Origin: Hyphomicrobium_A sp963782555
GTDB taxonomy: Bacteria > Pseudomonadota > Alphaproteobacteria > Rhizobiales > Hyphomicrobiaceae
Assembly (NCBI GenBank): GCA_963782555.1
Contig: CAWAKB010000003.1
Location: 186,001-250,000, forward strand
Direction of reading: 5' to 3'
Length of the DNA stretch: 64,000 nt
Notes under the pieces: model-generated
Told to the model about the DNA's origin: nothing
Databases searched by the model: none
What the model saw: only the letters and a program-made list of their open reading frames with translations
Part shown: in pieces, positions 1 through 8,451 of the stretch
Numbering within the stretch: position 1 is the stretch's first letter
How the letters are laid out: each line of letters begins with the position of its first letter
Translations under genes and position numbers: made by a program

Positions 1-301
1 CGAGAAGCCGATTGTGCGCCCCTTCGATGGCGCGGATCAGCTCGTCGAGCTTGACCTGGATCGCTTCGGAATCGCGGTTCTGCGAGTTCTGGATGACGAA
101 CACCATCAGGAAGGTGACGATTGTCGTGCCCGTGTTGATCACAAGCTGCCAGGTATCGCTGTAGCCGAAGAGCGGACCGGTCAGGGCCCAAAGCAGCACG
201 ATGCCGACCGCCGCCGCGAAGGTGCCGGGGTGACCGGACATCCGCGACGTAAGCCGCGCGAAGCGCGTAAACCAAGACGCCTTTTTCTTGCCAATAAGCA
301 T
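1..301 (-). CDS. Low-affinity iron permease family protein (partial)
   Basis: The gene runs off the left edge, so only about the first 100 residues are present. The reading frame starts at an ATG at 301-299 and begins MLIGKKKASWF. It contains SGHPGTFAAAVG, a hydrophobic helix, then TWQLVINTGTTIVTFLMVF and IQNSQNRDSEAIQVKLDEL, the typical block of the small bacterial proteins annotated as low-affinity iron permeases (two membrane helices, cytoplasmic tail). Transport activity of the family is poorly established in bacteria. No strong ribosome binding site precedes the ATG. The family assignment is from sequence recognition; a role in iron uptake is only inferred from the name. Confidence 0.8.
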   Translation of the reverse strand, partial: MLIGKKKASWFTRFARLTSRMSGHPGTFAAAVGIVLLWALTGPLFGYSDTWQLVINTGTTIVTFLMVFVIQNSQNRDSEAIQVKLDELIRAIEGAHNRLL

Positions 302-534
302 GTCACTGTTGCTTTCTGACTGGCCATCTGAGTGGCCATGGCCCCGCATTCAATGCGGCGGCAGTAGTTCCGGTTCCATACCAGCCACCGTAAGGACCCG
401 GATTGCCGCAAGTTTCGGCTGACGGGGCAGCCAGCTTCGGCTAAACCCGGGTGTCCTGTTACCGAGCGGTTCCCCCGGTTCCGCCTCACCCAATCCCGCG
501 CCATCCGCGCCACGCCTTGTGTGGGAACCTCCCC

Positions 535-1683
535 ATGATCAAGCGACTGTTTATTGCCGTCATCATCCTGGGGGCTTTCCTGGGCGGGCTTGCGTATTTC
601 CAGCTCGTCTTCAAGCCGCAGATGATAAAGGGCTTCCTGGCCAAGCAGGTGCCGCCGCCGGCCACGATCACGGCGGAGGCGGCGCAATCCAGAGAATGGA
701 TCGAACGGCTTCCGGCAATCGGGACGCTGATTGCCTCGCAGGGCGTCGACGTGGCCTCGCAGGTCTCCGGCATCGTGACGGCGCTCGGCTTCGAGAGCGG
801 CCAGGACGTTCCCAAGGGCGACAAGCTGGTCCAGCTCGATATCAACGTTGAGCTTGCGGATCTGGAAAGCGCCGAAGCGACGCTGCGCGAGGCGGACGTC
901 GCCTACAAGCGCCAGGCCGACCTCATGCGCAAGTCAGTGACATCGGAGGCCAATGTCGACACCGCGCTCGCCAAGCGCGACACCGCTGCTGCCGCCGTCA
1001 CCCGCATCAAGGCGCTGATTGCGCAGAAGTCGATCCTGGCGCCGTTCGCTGGCCGGCTCGGCATCCGCAAGGTGGAGCTCGGCCAATACGTGTCGCCCGG
1101 CCTGGCGCTGGTGACGCTGCAGGCGCTCGATCCCATCTGGGTCGACTTTCCCATGCCCGAGCAGAACATCGGCAAGCTGCGGGTGGGCGAGACGATAGAG
1201 CTCACCGTGGACACCTTCCCCGGCAAGGTCTTCAAAGGAAAGGTGGCCTCGCTTGACGCACGCGTCTCGCAGGAGACACGCACGCTGCTCGTACGCGGCA
1301 CGCTTCCCAATCCCGAACGCAAGCTGTTGCCCGGCATGTTCGCCAACGTCGCCGTGCTGGCGGGCGCGCCGGCCACCGTCGTGACGGTGCCCCGCACCGC
1401 CATCACCTACAGCCTCTACGGCGACAGCGTCTACGTCGTGGAGCCGGAGGCGGCCAAGGAGGGCGAGGCCGAGCCCAAAGCTGCCGCAGAGAAGGTCTTT
1501 GTTGTCGAGCGGCGCTTCGTGACGACAGGCCAGGTGCGCGACGACCTCGTCGCCGTCACCTCGGGGCTAAAGACGGGCGAGGTGGTCGTCACCACCGGCC
1601 AGCTCAAGCTCAACAACGGCGGCCACGTCAAGATCGATAACGCGCAAGCGCTCAAGCCCCCGCCTGAGCTCCCCAAGCCATAG
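535..1683 (+). CDS. RND efflux periplasmic adaptor subunit
   Basis: Membrane fusion protein of 382 residues that links an inner-membrane RND pump to an outer-membrane channel. The ATG at 535 is preferred over upstream in-frame starts because it places an uncleaved anchor helix (IKRLFIAVIILGAFLGGLAYF) at the N terminus. The order is anchor, barrel-sandwich half (GTLIASQGVDVASQVSGIV), alpha-hairpin with short coiled coil, second sandwich half (SILAPFAGRLGIRKVELGQ), beta-barrel and a membrane-proximal domain. The pump gene follows after 14 bp, so the two are surely one transcription unit. No outer-membrane partner lies next to them, so a channel encoded elsewhere is probably used. The substrate cannot be read from the sequence. 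Confidence 0.93.
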   Translation: MIKRLFIAVIILGAFLGGLAYFQLVFKPQMIKGFLAKQVPPPATITAEAAQSREWIERLPAIGTLIASQGVDVASQVSGIVTALGFESGQDVPKGDKLVQLDINVELADLESAEATLREADVAYKRQADLMRKSVTSEANVDTALAKRDTAAAAVTRIKALIAQKSILAPFAGRLGIRKVELGQYVSPGLALVTLQALDPIWVDFPMPEQNIGKLRVGETIELTVDTFPGKVFKGKVASLDARVSQETRTLLVRGTLPNPERKLLPGMFANVAVLAGAPATVVTVPRTAITYSLYGDSVYVVEPEAAKEGEAEPKAAAEKVFVVERRFVTTGQVRDDLVAVTSGLKTGEVVVTTGQLKLNNGGHVKIDNAQALKPPPELPKP

Positions 1684-1697
1684 CGAAGGCTTCGTTC

Positions 1698-4600
1698 ATG
1701 ACATTCACGGACATCTTCATCCGCCGACCGGTGCTGAGCTCAGTCGTGAGCCTGTTGATCCTGCTCGTCGGCTTGAGCGCCGCCTTCAATCTGCCCGTGC
1801 GCCAGTACCCCGAGCTCACCAACACCACGATCACCATCACGACCGTGTACCCGGGTGCCAATGCCGACCTGATCAAGGGCTTCATCACCGTACCCATTCA
1901 GCAGGCGGTGGCGAGCGCTGAAGGCATCGACACGCTCACCTCCTCCTCGCAGCAGAACGTGAGCACGGTGACGCTGAACCTGCGGCTCGATGCCGACCCC
2001 GACCGGGCCGTGACCGACGTCTTGGCCAAGGTCAACCAGGTGCAGAGCGTGCTGCCGCGCGAGGCGCAGAACCCCACCGTCGTCAAGCAGACGGGCGAAT
2101 CTACCGCGCTCATGTACCTGTCGTTCAACAGCAAGTTGATGACCTCATCGCAGATCACCGACTACCTGACGCGCGTGGTGCAGCCGAAGCTGCAAACCGT
2201 CAATGGCGTCGCCAACGCGCAGATCCTTGGCGGCCAGGTGTTCGCAATGCGCATTTGGCTCAATCCCGACAAGATGGCAGCGCTCGGCGTGACGCCGACG
2301 CAGGTGCACGACGCGCTCGCGGCCAACAACTTCACCACGGCCGCCGGACAGATAAAGGGCGACTTCGTGCAGCTGACGATCAACGCGGCGACATCGCTCG
2401 ATAACGCCGCTGCGTTCGGCCGGCTCGTCGTCGCCGCGCGCGGCGACGCACTGGTCCGCCTCGACGACATCGCCAACATCGATCTCGGGGCCGAGAACGT
2501 CGATTCCTCCTCGGTCTTCGACGGGCTCAAGGCGGTGTTCATCGGCATCTATTCGACGCCGACCGCCAATCCGCTGACCGTCATCTCCGACGTGCGCAAG
2601 ACCTTCCCCGAGATCGTGTCGCAGCTGCCGCCGGGCCTCGATGCGGCCATCGCCTACAACTCGACCAAGTTCATCGACGCGTCCATCCGCGAGGTGCAGA
2701 AGACGCTGATCGAGGCGGCTGTCATCGTCATCGTCGTCATCTTCCTGTTTCTCGGCAGCCTGCGCTCGACCCTCATCCCCATCGTCACCATCCCCCTGTC
2801 GCTCATCGGCGTCATGTTTGCGCTTTTGGCGCTCGGCTACTCGATCAACCTTTTGACGCTGCTGGCGCTCGTACTCGCCATCGGCCTCGTCGTCGACGAC
2901 GCCATCGTGGTGGTGGAGAACATCCACCGCCACATCGAGGCGGGCATGAACTCGTTTGACGCGGCGCTGGTCGGCGCACGCGAGATCGCCGTGCCGATCA
3001 TCTCCATGACGATCACGCTGGCGGCGGTCTACGCGCCGATCGGCTTCGTGGCCGGCCTGACGGGCACGCTGTTCCGCGAGTTCGCGTTCACGCTCGCCGG
3101 TGCGGTCATCGTCTCCGGCGTCATCGCGCTCACCCTTTCGCCGATGATGTGCTCCAAGCTGCTCTCGTCGGAGCTTTCGTCGGGGCGCTTCGTCAAGTTC
3201 CTCGACCGCAGGTTCGAGGGGCTCAAGAAGCGCTACCAGCGCCGCCTCGGCCGCACGCTCAACTACCGCCCCGTCACCCTGCTCGTCCTTGTCGGCGTGA
3301 TCTTCGCCACGGGGCTCATGTATTCGACGGCGCAGAAGGAGCTGGCGCCGGCTGAGGACCAGGGCATCATCTTCAACATCGTGAAGACGCCGCAGATCGG
3401 CAATCTCGACTACCTCGAGCAGGTGACGGCCCATCTCAACAAGGTGTTCGATGAGGTGCCGGAAAAGGAGCATGTGTTCGCCATCAACGGCATGGGCGGC
3501 AACGTGCATCAGGCCTTCGCCGGCATCCTGTTCAAGCCTTGGGAGGAGCGCCACCGGACGCAGGCGCAGATCTTGCAGAGCTTGCAGCCGAAGGTGGCGG
3601 CCATCGCCGGCGGCCAGGTGCTGTCGTTCGGTCGGCCGTCGTTGCCGGGGTCGACCGGCGGACCGCCGCTGCAGTTCGTCATTACCACGACGGCAGACTA
3701 CGAGCAGCTCGCGCAAGTGCTCGACAAGATGCAGCAGGAAGCCAAAAAAAGCGGCCTCTTCATCTTCACCGATACGGACTTGAAGTTCGACACGCCGCAG
3801 GTCGAGGTGAAGATCGACCACGACAAAGCCAACCGGCTCGGCATCACCATGCAGGACATCGGTGCCTCGCTGGCGACGCTGCTCGGCGGCAACTGGGTCA
3901 ATCGCTTCAACCTGTACGGCCGCAGCTACGAGGTGATCCCGCAGGTGCCGCGCGCCTTCCGGCTCAAGCCCGACATGATCAAGCGCTACCAGGTGCGAAC
4001 CTCCTCCGGCCAACTGGTCCCGCTGTCGACGGTGGTGGACGTGAGGGAGTCGGTGCAGCCCAATGCGCTGACGAGCTTCCAGCAGCTCAACTCGGCGATC
4101 CTCTCGGGCGTCCCCTTCCCGGGGCGAACGGTCGGCGAGGCCATCGATTTCCTCAAAGCCAAAGCAGCGGATATCTTCCCGGAGGGCTTCACCTACGACT
4201 TTCAGGGCGAGAGCCGGCAGTACGTGCAGGAGGGCAGCCGCCTCGTCGTCACCTTCGTCTTCGCGCTGATCGTGATCTATCTGGTGCTGGCGGCGCAGTA
4301 TGAAAGCTTCCGCGATCCGCTGATCATCCTGATCGCGTTGCCGACCTCGCTCTTCGGCGCCCTCTTGCCGGTGACGGCGGGGCTCGCCACCATCAACATC
4401 TACACGCAGATCGGCCTTGTGACCCTGATCGGCCTCATCTCCAAGCACGGCATCCTGATGGTCGACTATGCCAACCATCTGCAGATCAACGAGGGCTTGG
4501 GACGCCGCGAGGCGATCGAGAAGGCGGCCGCCATCCGTCTGCGCCCGATCCTGATGACGACGGCCGCCATGGTGATCGCCATGGTGCCCTTGATCATCGC

Positions 4601-4772
4601 CTCCGGCGCCGGCGCGGCGAGCCGCTTCGCCATCGGCATCGTCATCGCCTTCGGAATGATGATCGGCACGATGTTCACGCTGTTCGTGACGCCCGCGGTC
4701 TACACCTACATTGCGCGCGAGCACACCCGCGACGAAAGCGCAGCAGCCGCGGCACCAGAGCCGGCGGAATAA
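1698..4772 (+). CDS. RND-family efflux pump, inner-membrane permease
   Basis: Proton-driven multidrug/solvent exporter of 1024 residues, the usual AcrB/MexF length. Visible landmarks are the N-terminal FIRRPVLSSVVSLLI helix, a large periplasmic loop, the TM2-TM6 block around residues 335-490, and the proton-relay aspartates D400-D401 in LAIGLVVDDAIVVVENIHRH. A second periplasmic loop and a second set of six helices follow, with GLVTLIGLISKHGILMVDY and a C-terminal IGIVIAFGMMIGTMF helix. The gene directly follows its adaptor gene. The stop lies 9 bp from the convergent mntH stop. The paired DD identifies it as a hydrophobe/amphiphile exporter rather than a metal-exporting CusA type. Its regulator is not in the window. 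Confidence 0.95.
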   Translation: MTFTDIFIRRPVLSSVVSLLILLVGLSAAFNLPVRQYPELTNTTITITTVYPGANADLIKGFITVPIQQAVASAEGIDTLTSSSQQNVSTVTLNLRLDADPDRAVTDVLAKVNQVQSVLPREAQNPTVVKQTGESTALMYLSFNSKLMTSSQITDYLTRVVQPKLQTVNGVANAQILGGQVFAMRIWLNPDKMAALGVTPTQVHDALAANNFTTAAGQIKGDFVQLTINAATSLDNAAAFGRLVVAARGDALVRLDDIANIDLGAENVDSSSVFDGLKAVFIGIYSTPTANPLTVISDVRKTFPEIVSQLPPGLDAAIAYNSTKFIDASIREVQKTLIEAAVIVIVVIFLFLGSLRSTLIPIVTIPLSLIGVMFALLALGYSINLLTLLALVLAIGLVVDDAIVVVENIHRHIEAGMNSFDAALVGAREIAVPIISMTITLAAVYAPIGFVAGLTGTLFREFAFTLAGAVIVSGVIALTLSPMMCSKLLSSELSSGRFVKFLDRRFEGLKKRYQRRLGRTLNYRPVTLLVLVGVIFATGLMYSTAQKELAPAEDQGIIFNIVKTPQIGNLDYLEQVTAHLNKVFDEVPEKEHVFAINGMGGNVHQAFAGILFKPWEERHRTQAQILQSLQPKVAAIAGGQVLSFGRPSLPGSTGGPPLQFVITTTADYEQLAQVLDKMQQEAKKSGLFIFTDTDLKFDTPQVEVKIDHDKANRLGITMQDIGASLATLLGGNWVNRFNLYGRSYEVIPQVPRAFRLKPDMIKRYQVRTSSGQLVPLSTVVDVRESVQPNALTSFQQLNSAILSGVPFPGRTVGEAIDFLKAKAADIFPEGFTYDFQGESRQYVQEGSRLVVTFVFALIVIYLVLAAQYESFRDPLIILIALPTSLFGALLPVTAGLATINIYTQIGLVTLIGLISKHGILMVDYANHLQINEGLGRREAIEKAAAIRLRPILMTTAAMVIAMVPLIIASGAGAASRFAIGIVIAFGMMIGTMFTLFVTPAVYTYIAREHTRDESAAAAAPEPAE

Positions 4773-4781
4773 GCCCGCCCG

Positions 4782-6131
4782 CTAGCCGGTGATCACGTCG
4801 AACACGAGCTTGACGTTGAGGACGACTACTACGGCCGCCACCACCCAGGCCAGGACTGTCACCCACATGGGAGACACCAGCTCGCCCATCTTGCGGCGGT
4901 CGGCGGTGAACATGACAAGCGGGACGATCGCGAAGGGAAGCTGCAAGCTGAGGACAACCTGGCTCAGGATGAGCAGCTTGCCCGTTCCCGCCGCGCCATA
5001 GAGCACGGTCGCGATCGCCGCCGGAATGATGGCGAGCGCGCGCGTCGCCAGCCGGCGGGCCCACGCCGGCAGCCGCACGTTGATGAAGCCTTCCATCACG
5101 ATCTGGCCCGACAGCGTGGCGGTCACGGTCGAGTTGAGACCGCAGCACAGCAGCGCCACGCCGAAGAGCGTGGCCGCCCAAGCCGAACCGAGCAACGGGG
5201 TCAAGAGCTTCTGCGCGTCCTCGAGGTCCGCTACGCCGTACTGGCCTGCCTTGTGGAACGTCGCCGCCGCCAGAATGAGGATCGAGGCGTTGACCAGCAG
5301 CGCCAGCATCAGCGCGACCGTTGAATCGATGGTCGCGAACTTGATCGCCTCGCGCTTGGCGGGAATAGTGTCGGCGACGAGGCGCGTCTGCACGATCGAG
5401 GAGTGCAGGTAAAGGTTGTGCGGCATCACGGTGGCGCCGAGGATGCCCATGGCGAGATAGAGCATATCCGGATTGCGCACGATCTCGACCGTCGGCGCGA
5501 AGCCCAAGATCACCTCGCGCATATCGGGCTGCGCCATGGCGACCTCGATGCCGAAGCAAGCAGCGATGACCAAGAGCGTGCCCACGACGAAGGCCTCGAT
5601 CCAGCGAAAGCCGAGGTTCTGAAGATAGAGGATGAGGATGACGTCGAGCGCGGTGATGAACACACCGAGCTCGAGCGGGATTCCGAACAAGAGATTGAGC
5701 CCGATGGCGGTGCCGATAACCTCGGCCACGTCGGTAGCGCAAATGGCGATCTCCGCCAGAACCCAGAGAACGTAGCTCGCCGGCTTGGAGTAGGCGTCCC
5801 GGCACGCCTGCGCCAGATCGCGCCCGGTGGCGAAGCCGAGGCGCGCGCACAGCGCCTGCAACAGGATCGCCATCAGGTTGGAAAGGAGCGCAATCGAAAG
5901 CAGCGCATAACCGAACTTGGAGCCGCCGGCGAGCGAGGTCGCCCAGTTGCCGGGGTCCATGTAGCCAACGGAGACGAGGTAGCCGGGGCCGAGGAAGGCG
6001 AGGAGCCGACGCCAGCCGGTTCCGGTGACCGGGATCGAGCCCCACACCTCCCGCAGCGACGGCTCGCCACGCGCGCGGCGCCAGCCCGCGGAAGTCACGG
6101 AAGCCTCCAAGGGCTTCGCAACGTCGTGCAT
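4782..6131 (-). CDS. mntH: Nramp-family divalent metal (manganese) transporter MntH
   Basis: Proton-coupled Mn(II)/Fe(II) importer of the inner membrane, 449 residues with about 11 helices. The TM1 metal-binding motif DPGN is at residues 59-62 (GYMDPGNWATS) and the TM6 motif MPHN at 236-239 (GATVMPHNLYLHSS), which together define canonical metal-importing Nramp proteins. The start at 6131 has a GGAG ribosome site about seven bases upstream. A perfect 17-bp palindrome of the Mur/Fur-box type lies about 60 bp upstream, so repression by a Mur-like regulator in high manganese is likely. The gene converges with the RND operon. Confidence 0.93.
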   Translation of the reverse strand: MHDVAKPLEASVTSAGWRRARGEPSLREVWGSIPVTGTGWRRLLAFLGPGYLVSVGYMDPGNWATSLAGGSKFGYALLSIALLSNLMAILLQALCARLGFATGRDLAQACRDAYSKPASYVLWVLAEIAICATDVAEVIGTAIGLNLLFGIPLELGVFITALDVILILYLQNLGFRWIEAFVVGTLLVIAACFGIEVAMAQPDMREVILGFAPTVEIVRNPDMLYLAMGILGATVMPHNLYLHSSIVQTRLVADTIPAKREAIKFATIDSTVALMLALLVNASILILAAATFHKAGQYGVADLEDAQKLLTPLLGSAWAATLFGVALLCCGLNSTVTATLSGQIVMEGFINVRLPAWARRLATRALAIIPAAIATVLYGAAGTGKLLILSQVVLSLQLPFAIVPLVMFTADRRKMGELVSPMWVTVLAWVVAAVVVVLNVKLVFDVITG

Positions 6132-6189
6132 CGATATCTCCGCAAATTCCCCCTCCCGGGCCCCGGAGGGCCGGGTCGCATGACGTTAC

Positions 6190-6206
6190 TTGCAAATGAT
6201 TTGCAA
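6190..6206. promoter_or_regulatory. Manganese/Fur-type regulatory box upstream of mntH
   Basis: Perfect 8-1-8 inverted repeat TTGCAAAT-G-ATTTGCAA centred at 6198. In rhizobia, Mur (the manganese-responsive Fur homologue) binds TGCAAAT-type palindromes upstream of mntH and sitABCD. The position, about 60 bp before the mntH start, fits an operator overlapping the promoter. The match to the known box type is from memory; binding is inferred. Confidence 0.75.
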
Positions 6207-6618
6207 CTGCAAAATAGGGTTACTCGCAAGCGCTCGTCAAGAGGGCGCAAGCCCGCAGGGGCCCGGCGGCCACACGCATCCAGTTGCCCATGCAGTTGGA
6301 GGCAGGACCGGCTGGTGTGGCCAGCCTGCCAAAACGTCCCGGCGCGGCCGGCAGCGCCACCCGACGCCTTCCTGGTTACGGAAAAACATCTATCTCAGCT
6401 TCGAACGCAAAAGCTGAAAATTGCTTCAAAATACTGCTTTTTGCGGAAACCGCGACATTTTCGCGATGCGCGCTCAAGGCTTCTACTTTGTGCCAACAGG
6501 GGCGCCGCGAGACCACTTCGTAACCCTTTGGGCCAGATAATCAGCCTGCCGAAGGCTTGGTCCCTGACCGCCGAATGGAAAAAAGATCGATGCTCCGGCG
6601 CGCCGCCGCGACCGGCGC
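6207..6618. other. Intergenic region between mntH and the surface-locus regulator
   Basis: About 410 bp with no convincing gene on either strand. It is relatively A/T-rich around 6370-6480, which suits promoters for the forward gene that follows. I could not assign a clear -35/-10 pair or a second regulator box. Confidence 0.5.
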
Positions 6619-8451
6619 GTGAACATTTGCGTAGGCCAATCTTCCGACATCAGAATGATGATGACAGCAGTTGCTGCCCAAAACCTGCCAACGGCGCCGC
6701 GGGCCTCCCCCGGGCGCAAAGTGCTCGTTGCCGAAGACAGCCCCATCACGCACGAGCTGCTGAAGCTGCTGCTCAAGCAGCGGGGTCATCAAGTCGATAT
6801 CGCGACCGACGGGCGCCAGGCGCTCGAGGCTTTGCGCACGCACGATTACGACGTGGCGCTTTTGGATTTCCATCTGCCGGTCATGGATGGGCTGCAAGTT
6901 GCAGCTGCCCTCAAGAAGACTCCCGACGGGCGCAAGCTGCCGCGGCTCATTGCCATAACGGCCGACGTCGAAGGCTTGCTTGCCCACAAGGAAGGCTGCG
7001 AGAACTTTGACCACATCATCCCCAAGCCGCTCGACATCTACCAGGTCGGCAAGCTGGTCGAGGAGCAGGCCGACATCGCCGAGCAGCAGGCGGTCCAGAC
7101 GCGAGCCGTGCCCGCGTCGCCCAAGCCGATCGAAGCCGTAGCCTCGCGGCCACCACCCTCCTTCTTCGAGGAGCTCGGCTACCAATTCATTGCTTGGCCT
7201 GAGGATCTGGAGGCGAACCGGCTATCTGCCCGCGCAATGCAGGCGACGCTCGGTGATCCGCGCTTCGATGGCATCCTCATCCGCGAGCCTGTCTCCGCCG
7301 ACGAGCTCGTGAGCATCTGGCACCGCAAAGCGCTCTTCGCGCTGCCGGTCATCGACCTCACGGGCACGCTCGGCACCAAGGCCGACCTCGACGCCTCCAC
7401 GCTCAGAGCGCAAGACGCCGAGCAGGTCTCACAGCTCATCCGCCGCTTTCAAGATCGGCGTGCGCGTCTGCATCGCGATCTCTTGTTCAGCGAGAACATG
7501 GGCGAAAAGCTGCTGGGCCGAGTCTTCGTCTCCGAGCGCCCCCTGGCGGCGGCTCTCGATCCGGAGTCCAAGAGCTTCATTTCCTACAACACGACGTTGA
7601 GCGGTCCTTTGGTTGCCCGCGAAGCGGAAAACCTGTGCCAACAGGGTTTGTTCAAGCTGGAGTTCTTCGACCGCTTCCAGACCTGCCCCCGCTGCGAGTC
7701 AGCGCGCATGCACGTGCGCGAGGAGTGCTGGAAATGCCGCTCCGCCGACCTGGTGGAGGAGCCCTACCTTCATCACTTCAAGTGTGCGTATCAGGGTCCG
7801 GAGTTGCAGTTCCGGCAAGGCGACGATCTCATTTGCCCCAAGTGCCGCCGCGAGCTCACGCACTTCGGGTTCGACTACGATCGGCCCGGCAGCATGATCG
7901 TGTGCCAGGCGTGCGGGCATGCGGCGTCCGACCCCGCTGTCGGCTTCGTCTGTCTCGACTGCAACACCCATACTGACTCCGACGCCTGTCCCACGTCCGA
8001 CGTCTATTCCTACCAGCTGACCGACGATGGCCACGGCTTTGCCGAGTTCGGCAAAGCCTTCCTGGGCCAGGCGCACGAGGCTTTGCGGTTCGCCGAGCTG
8101 CCGCTCGAGCTCATCGTGGCGCTCAACGCCGCGGCCAAGCGATATAACGAGGAGAAGGTCCCCTTCACGCTCGTCAACATCGCCTACGAGAAAGAGCGGG
8201 AGATCACGGCCGAGCACGGCGCACGCCAGTTCGCGCAGGCCCGCGACCTCTTCATCGAGAACTTGCGCGCAGCGACCCACAGCACCGACATGGTGATCAA
8301 GGGCCAGTCCTATGACTACGCCTTGCTGAGCAACATCGACCCGGCGCAGGCTAAGAAAGAGTTCAACCGGCTGCGCGATGCCGCCCAGGCAACCGTCCGC
8401 TTCGACCTCGGCGCCAAGCTTAAGGCGTTCGGTCCGGAGGACTTCTCCTGA
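6619..8451 (+). CDS. Receiver domain / zinc-ribbon (TackOD1-like) / degenerate GGDEF-like regulatory protein
   Basis: Predicted cytoplasmic regulator of 610 residues. A receiver domain spans about 33-150 with the acidic pair E39/D40, phospho-acceptor D83 (LLDFHLPVMDG) and K136 (HIIPKPLD). After a Pro/Ala linker and a region of unknown fold comes a cysteine-rich block at 350-450. Its pairs are C356/C359, C370/C373, C406/C409, C429/C432 and C445/C448, around YLHHFKCAYQGPE, resembling the TackOD1 zinc-ribbon output domain. The last 110 residues match the GGDEF fold in pattern, but the signature is GQSYDYALL (562-570), so cyclic-di-GMP synthesis is unlikely. The start is uncertain: GTG at 6619, or ATGs at 6655-6663, still ahead of the receiver domain. 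The stop overlaps the next start (TGATG), so the regulator is translationally coupled to the glycosyltransferase. No partner kinase is adjacent. Confidence 0.8.
   Translation: MNICVGQSSDIRMMMTAVAAQNLPTAPRASPGRKVLVAEDSPITHELLKLLLKQRGHQVDIATDGRQALEALRTHDYDVALLDFHLPVMDGLQVAAALKKTPDGRKLPRLIAITADVEGLLAHKEGCENFDHIIPKPLDIYQVGKLVEEQADIAEQQAVQTRAVPASPKPIEAVASRPPPSFFEELGYQFIAWPEDLEANRLSARAMQATLGDPRFDGILIREPVSADELVSIWHRKALFALPVIDLTGTLGTKADLDASTLRAQDAEQVSQLIRRFQDRRARLHRDLLFSENMGEKLLGRVFVSERPLAAALDPESKSFISYNTTLSGPLVAREAENLCQQGLFKLEFFDRFQTCPRCESARMHVREECWKCRSADLVEEPYLHHFKCAYQGPELQFRQGDDLICPKCRRELTHFGFDYDRPGSMIVCQACGHAASDPAVGFVCLDCNTHTDSDACPTSDVYSYQLTDDGHGFAEFGKAFLGQAHEALRFAELPLELIVALNAAAKRYNEEKVPFTLVNIAYEKEREITAEHGARQFAQARDLFIENLRAATHSTDMVIKGQSYDYALLSNIDPAQAKKEFNRLRDAAQATVRFDLGAKLKAFGPEDFS

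Noticed and set aside
2145..4724. Open frame of about 860 codons antisense to the RND pump
   Set aside because: It mirrors the codon structure of the pump (high-GC shadow), is extremely Asp/His/Arg-rich with no domain, and has no ribosome site.
1698..4772. Heavy-metal RND exporter (CusA type)
   Set aside because: The DD pair in TM4 and overall similarity match hydrophobe/amphiphile exporters; no methionine metal-relay pattern was noticed.
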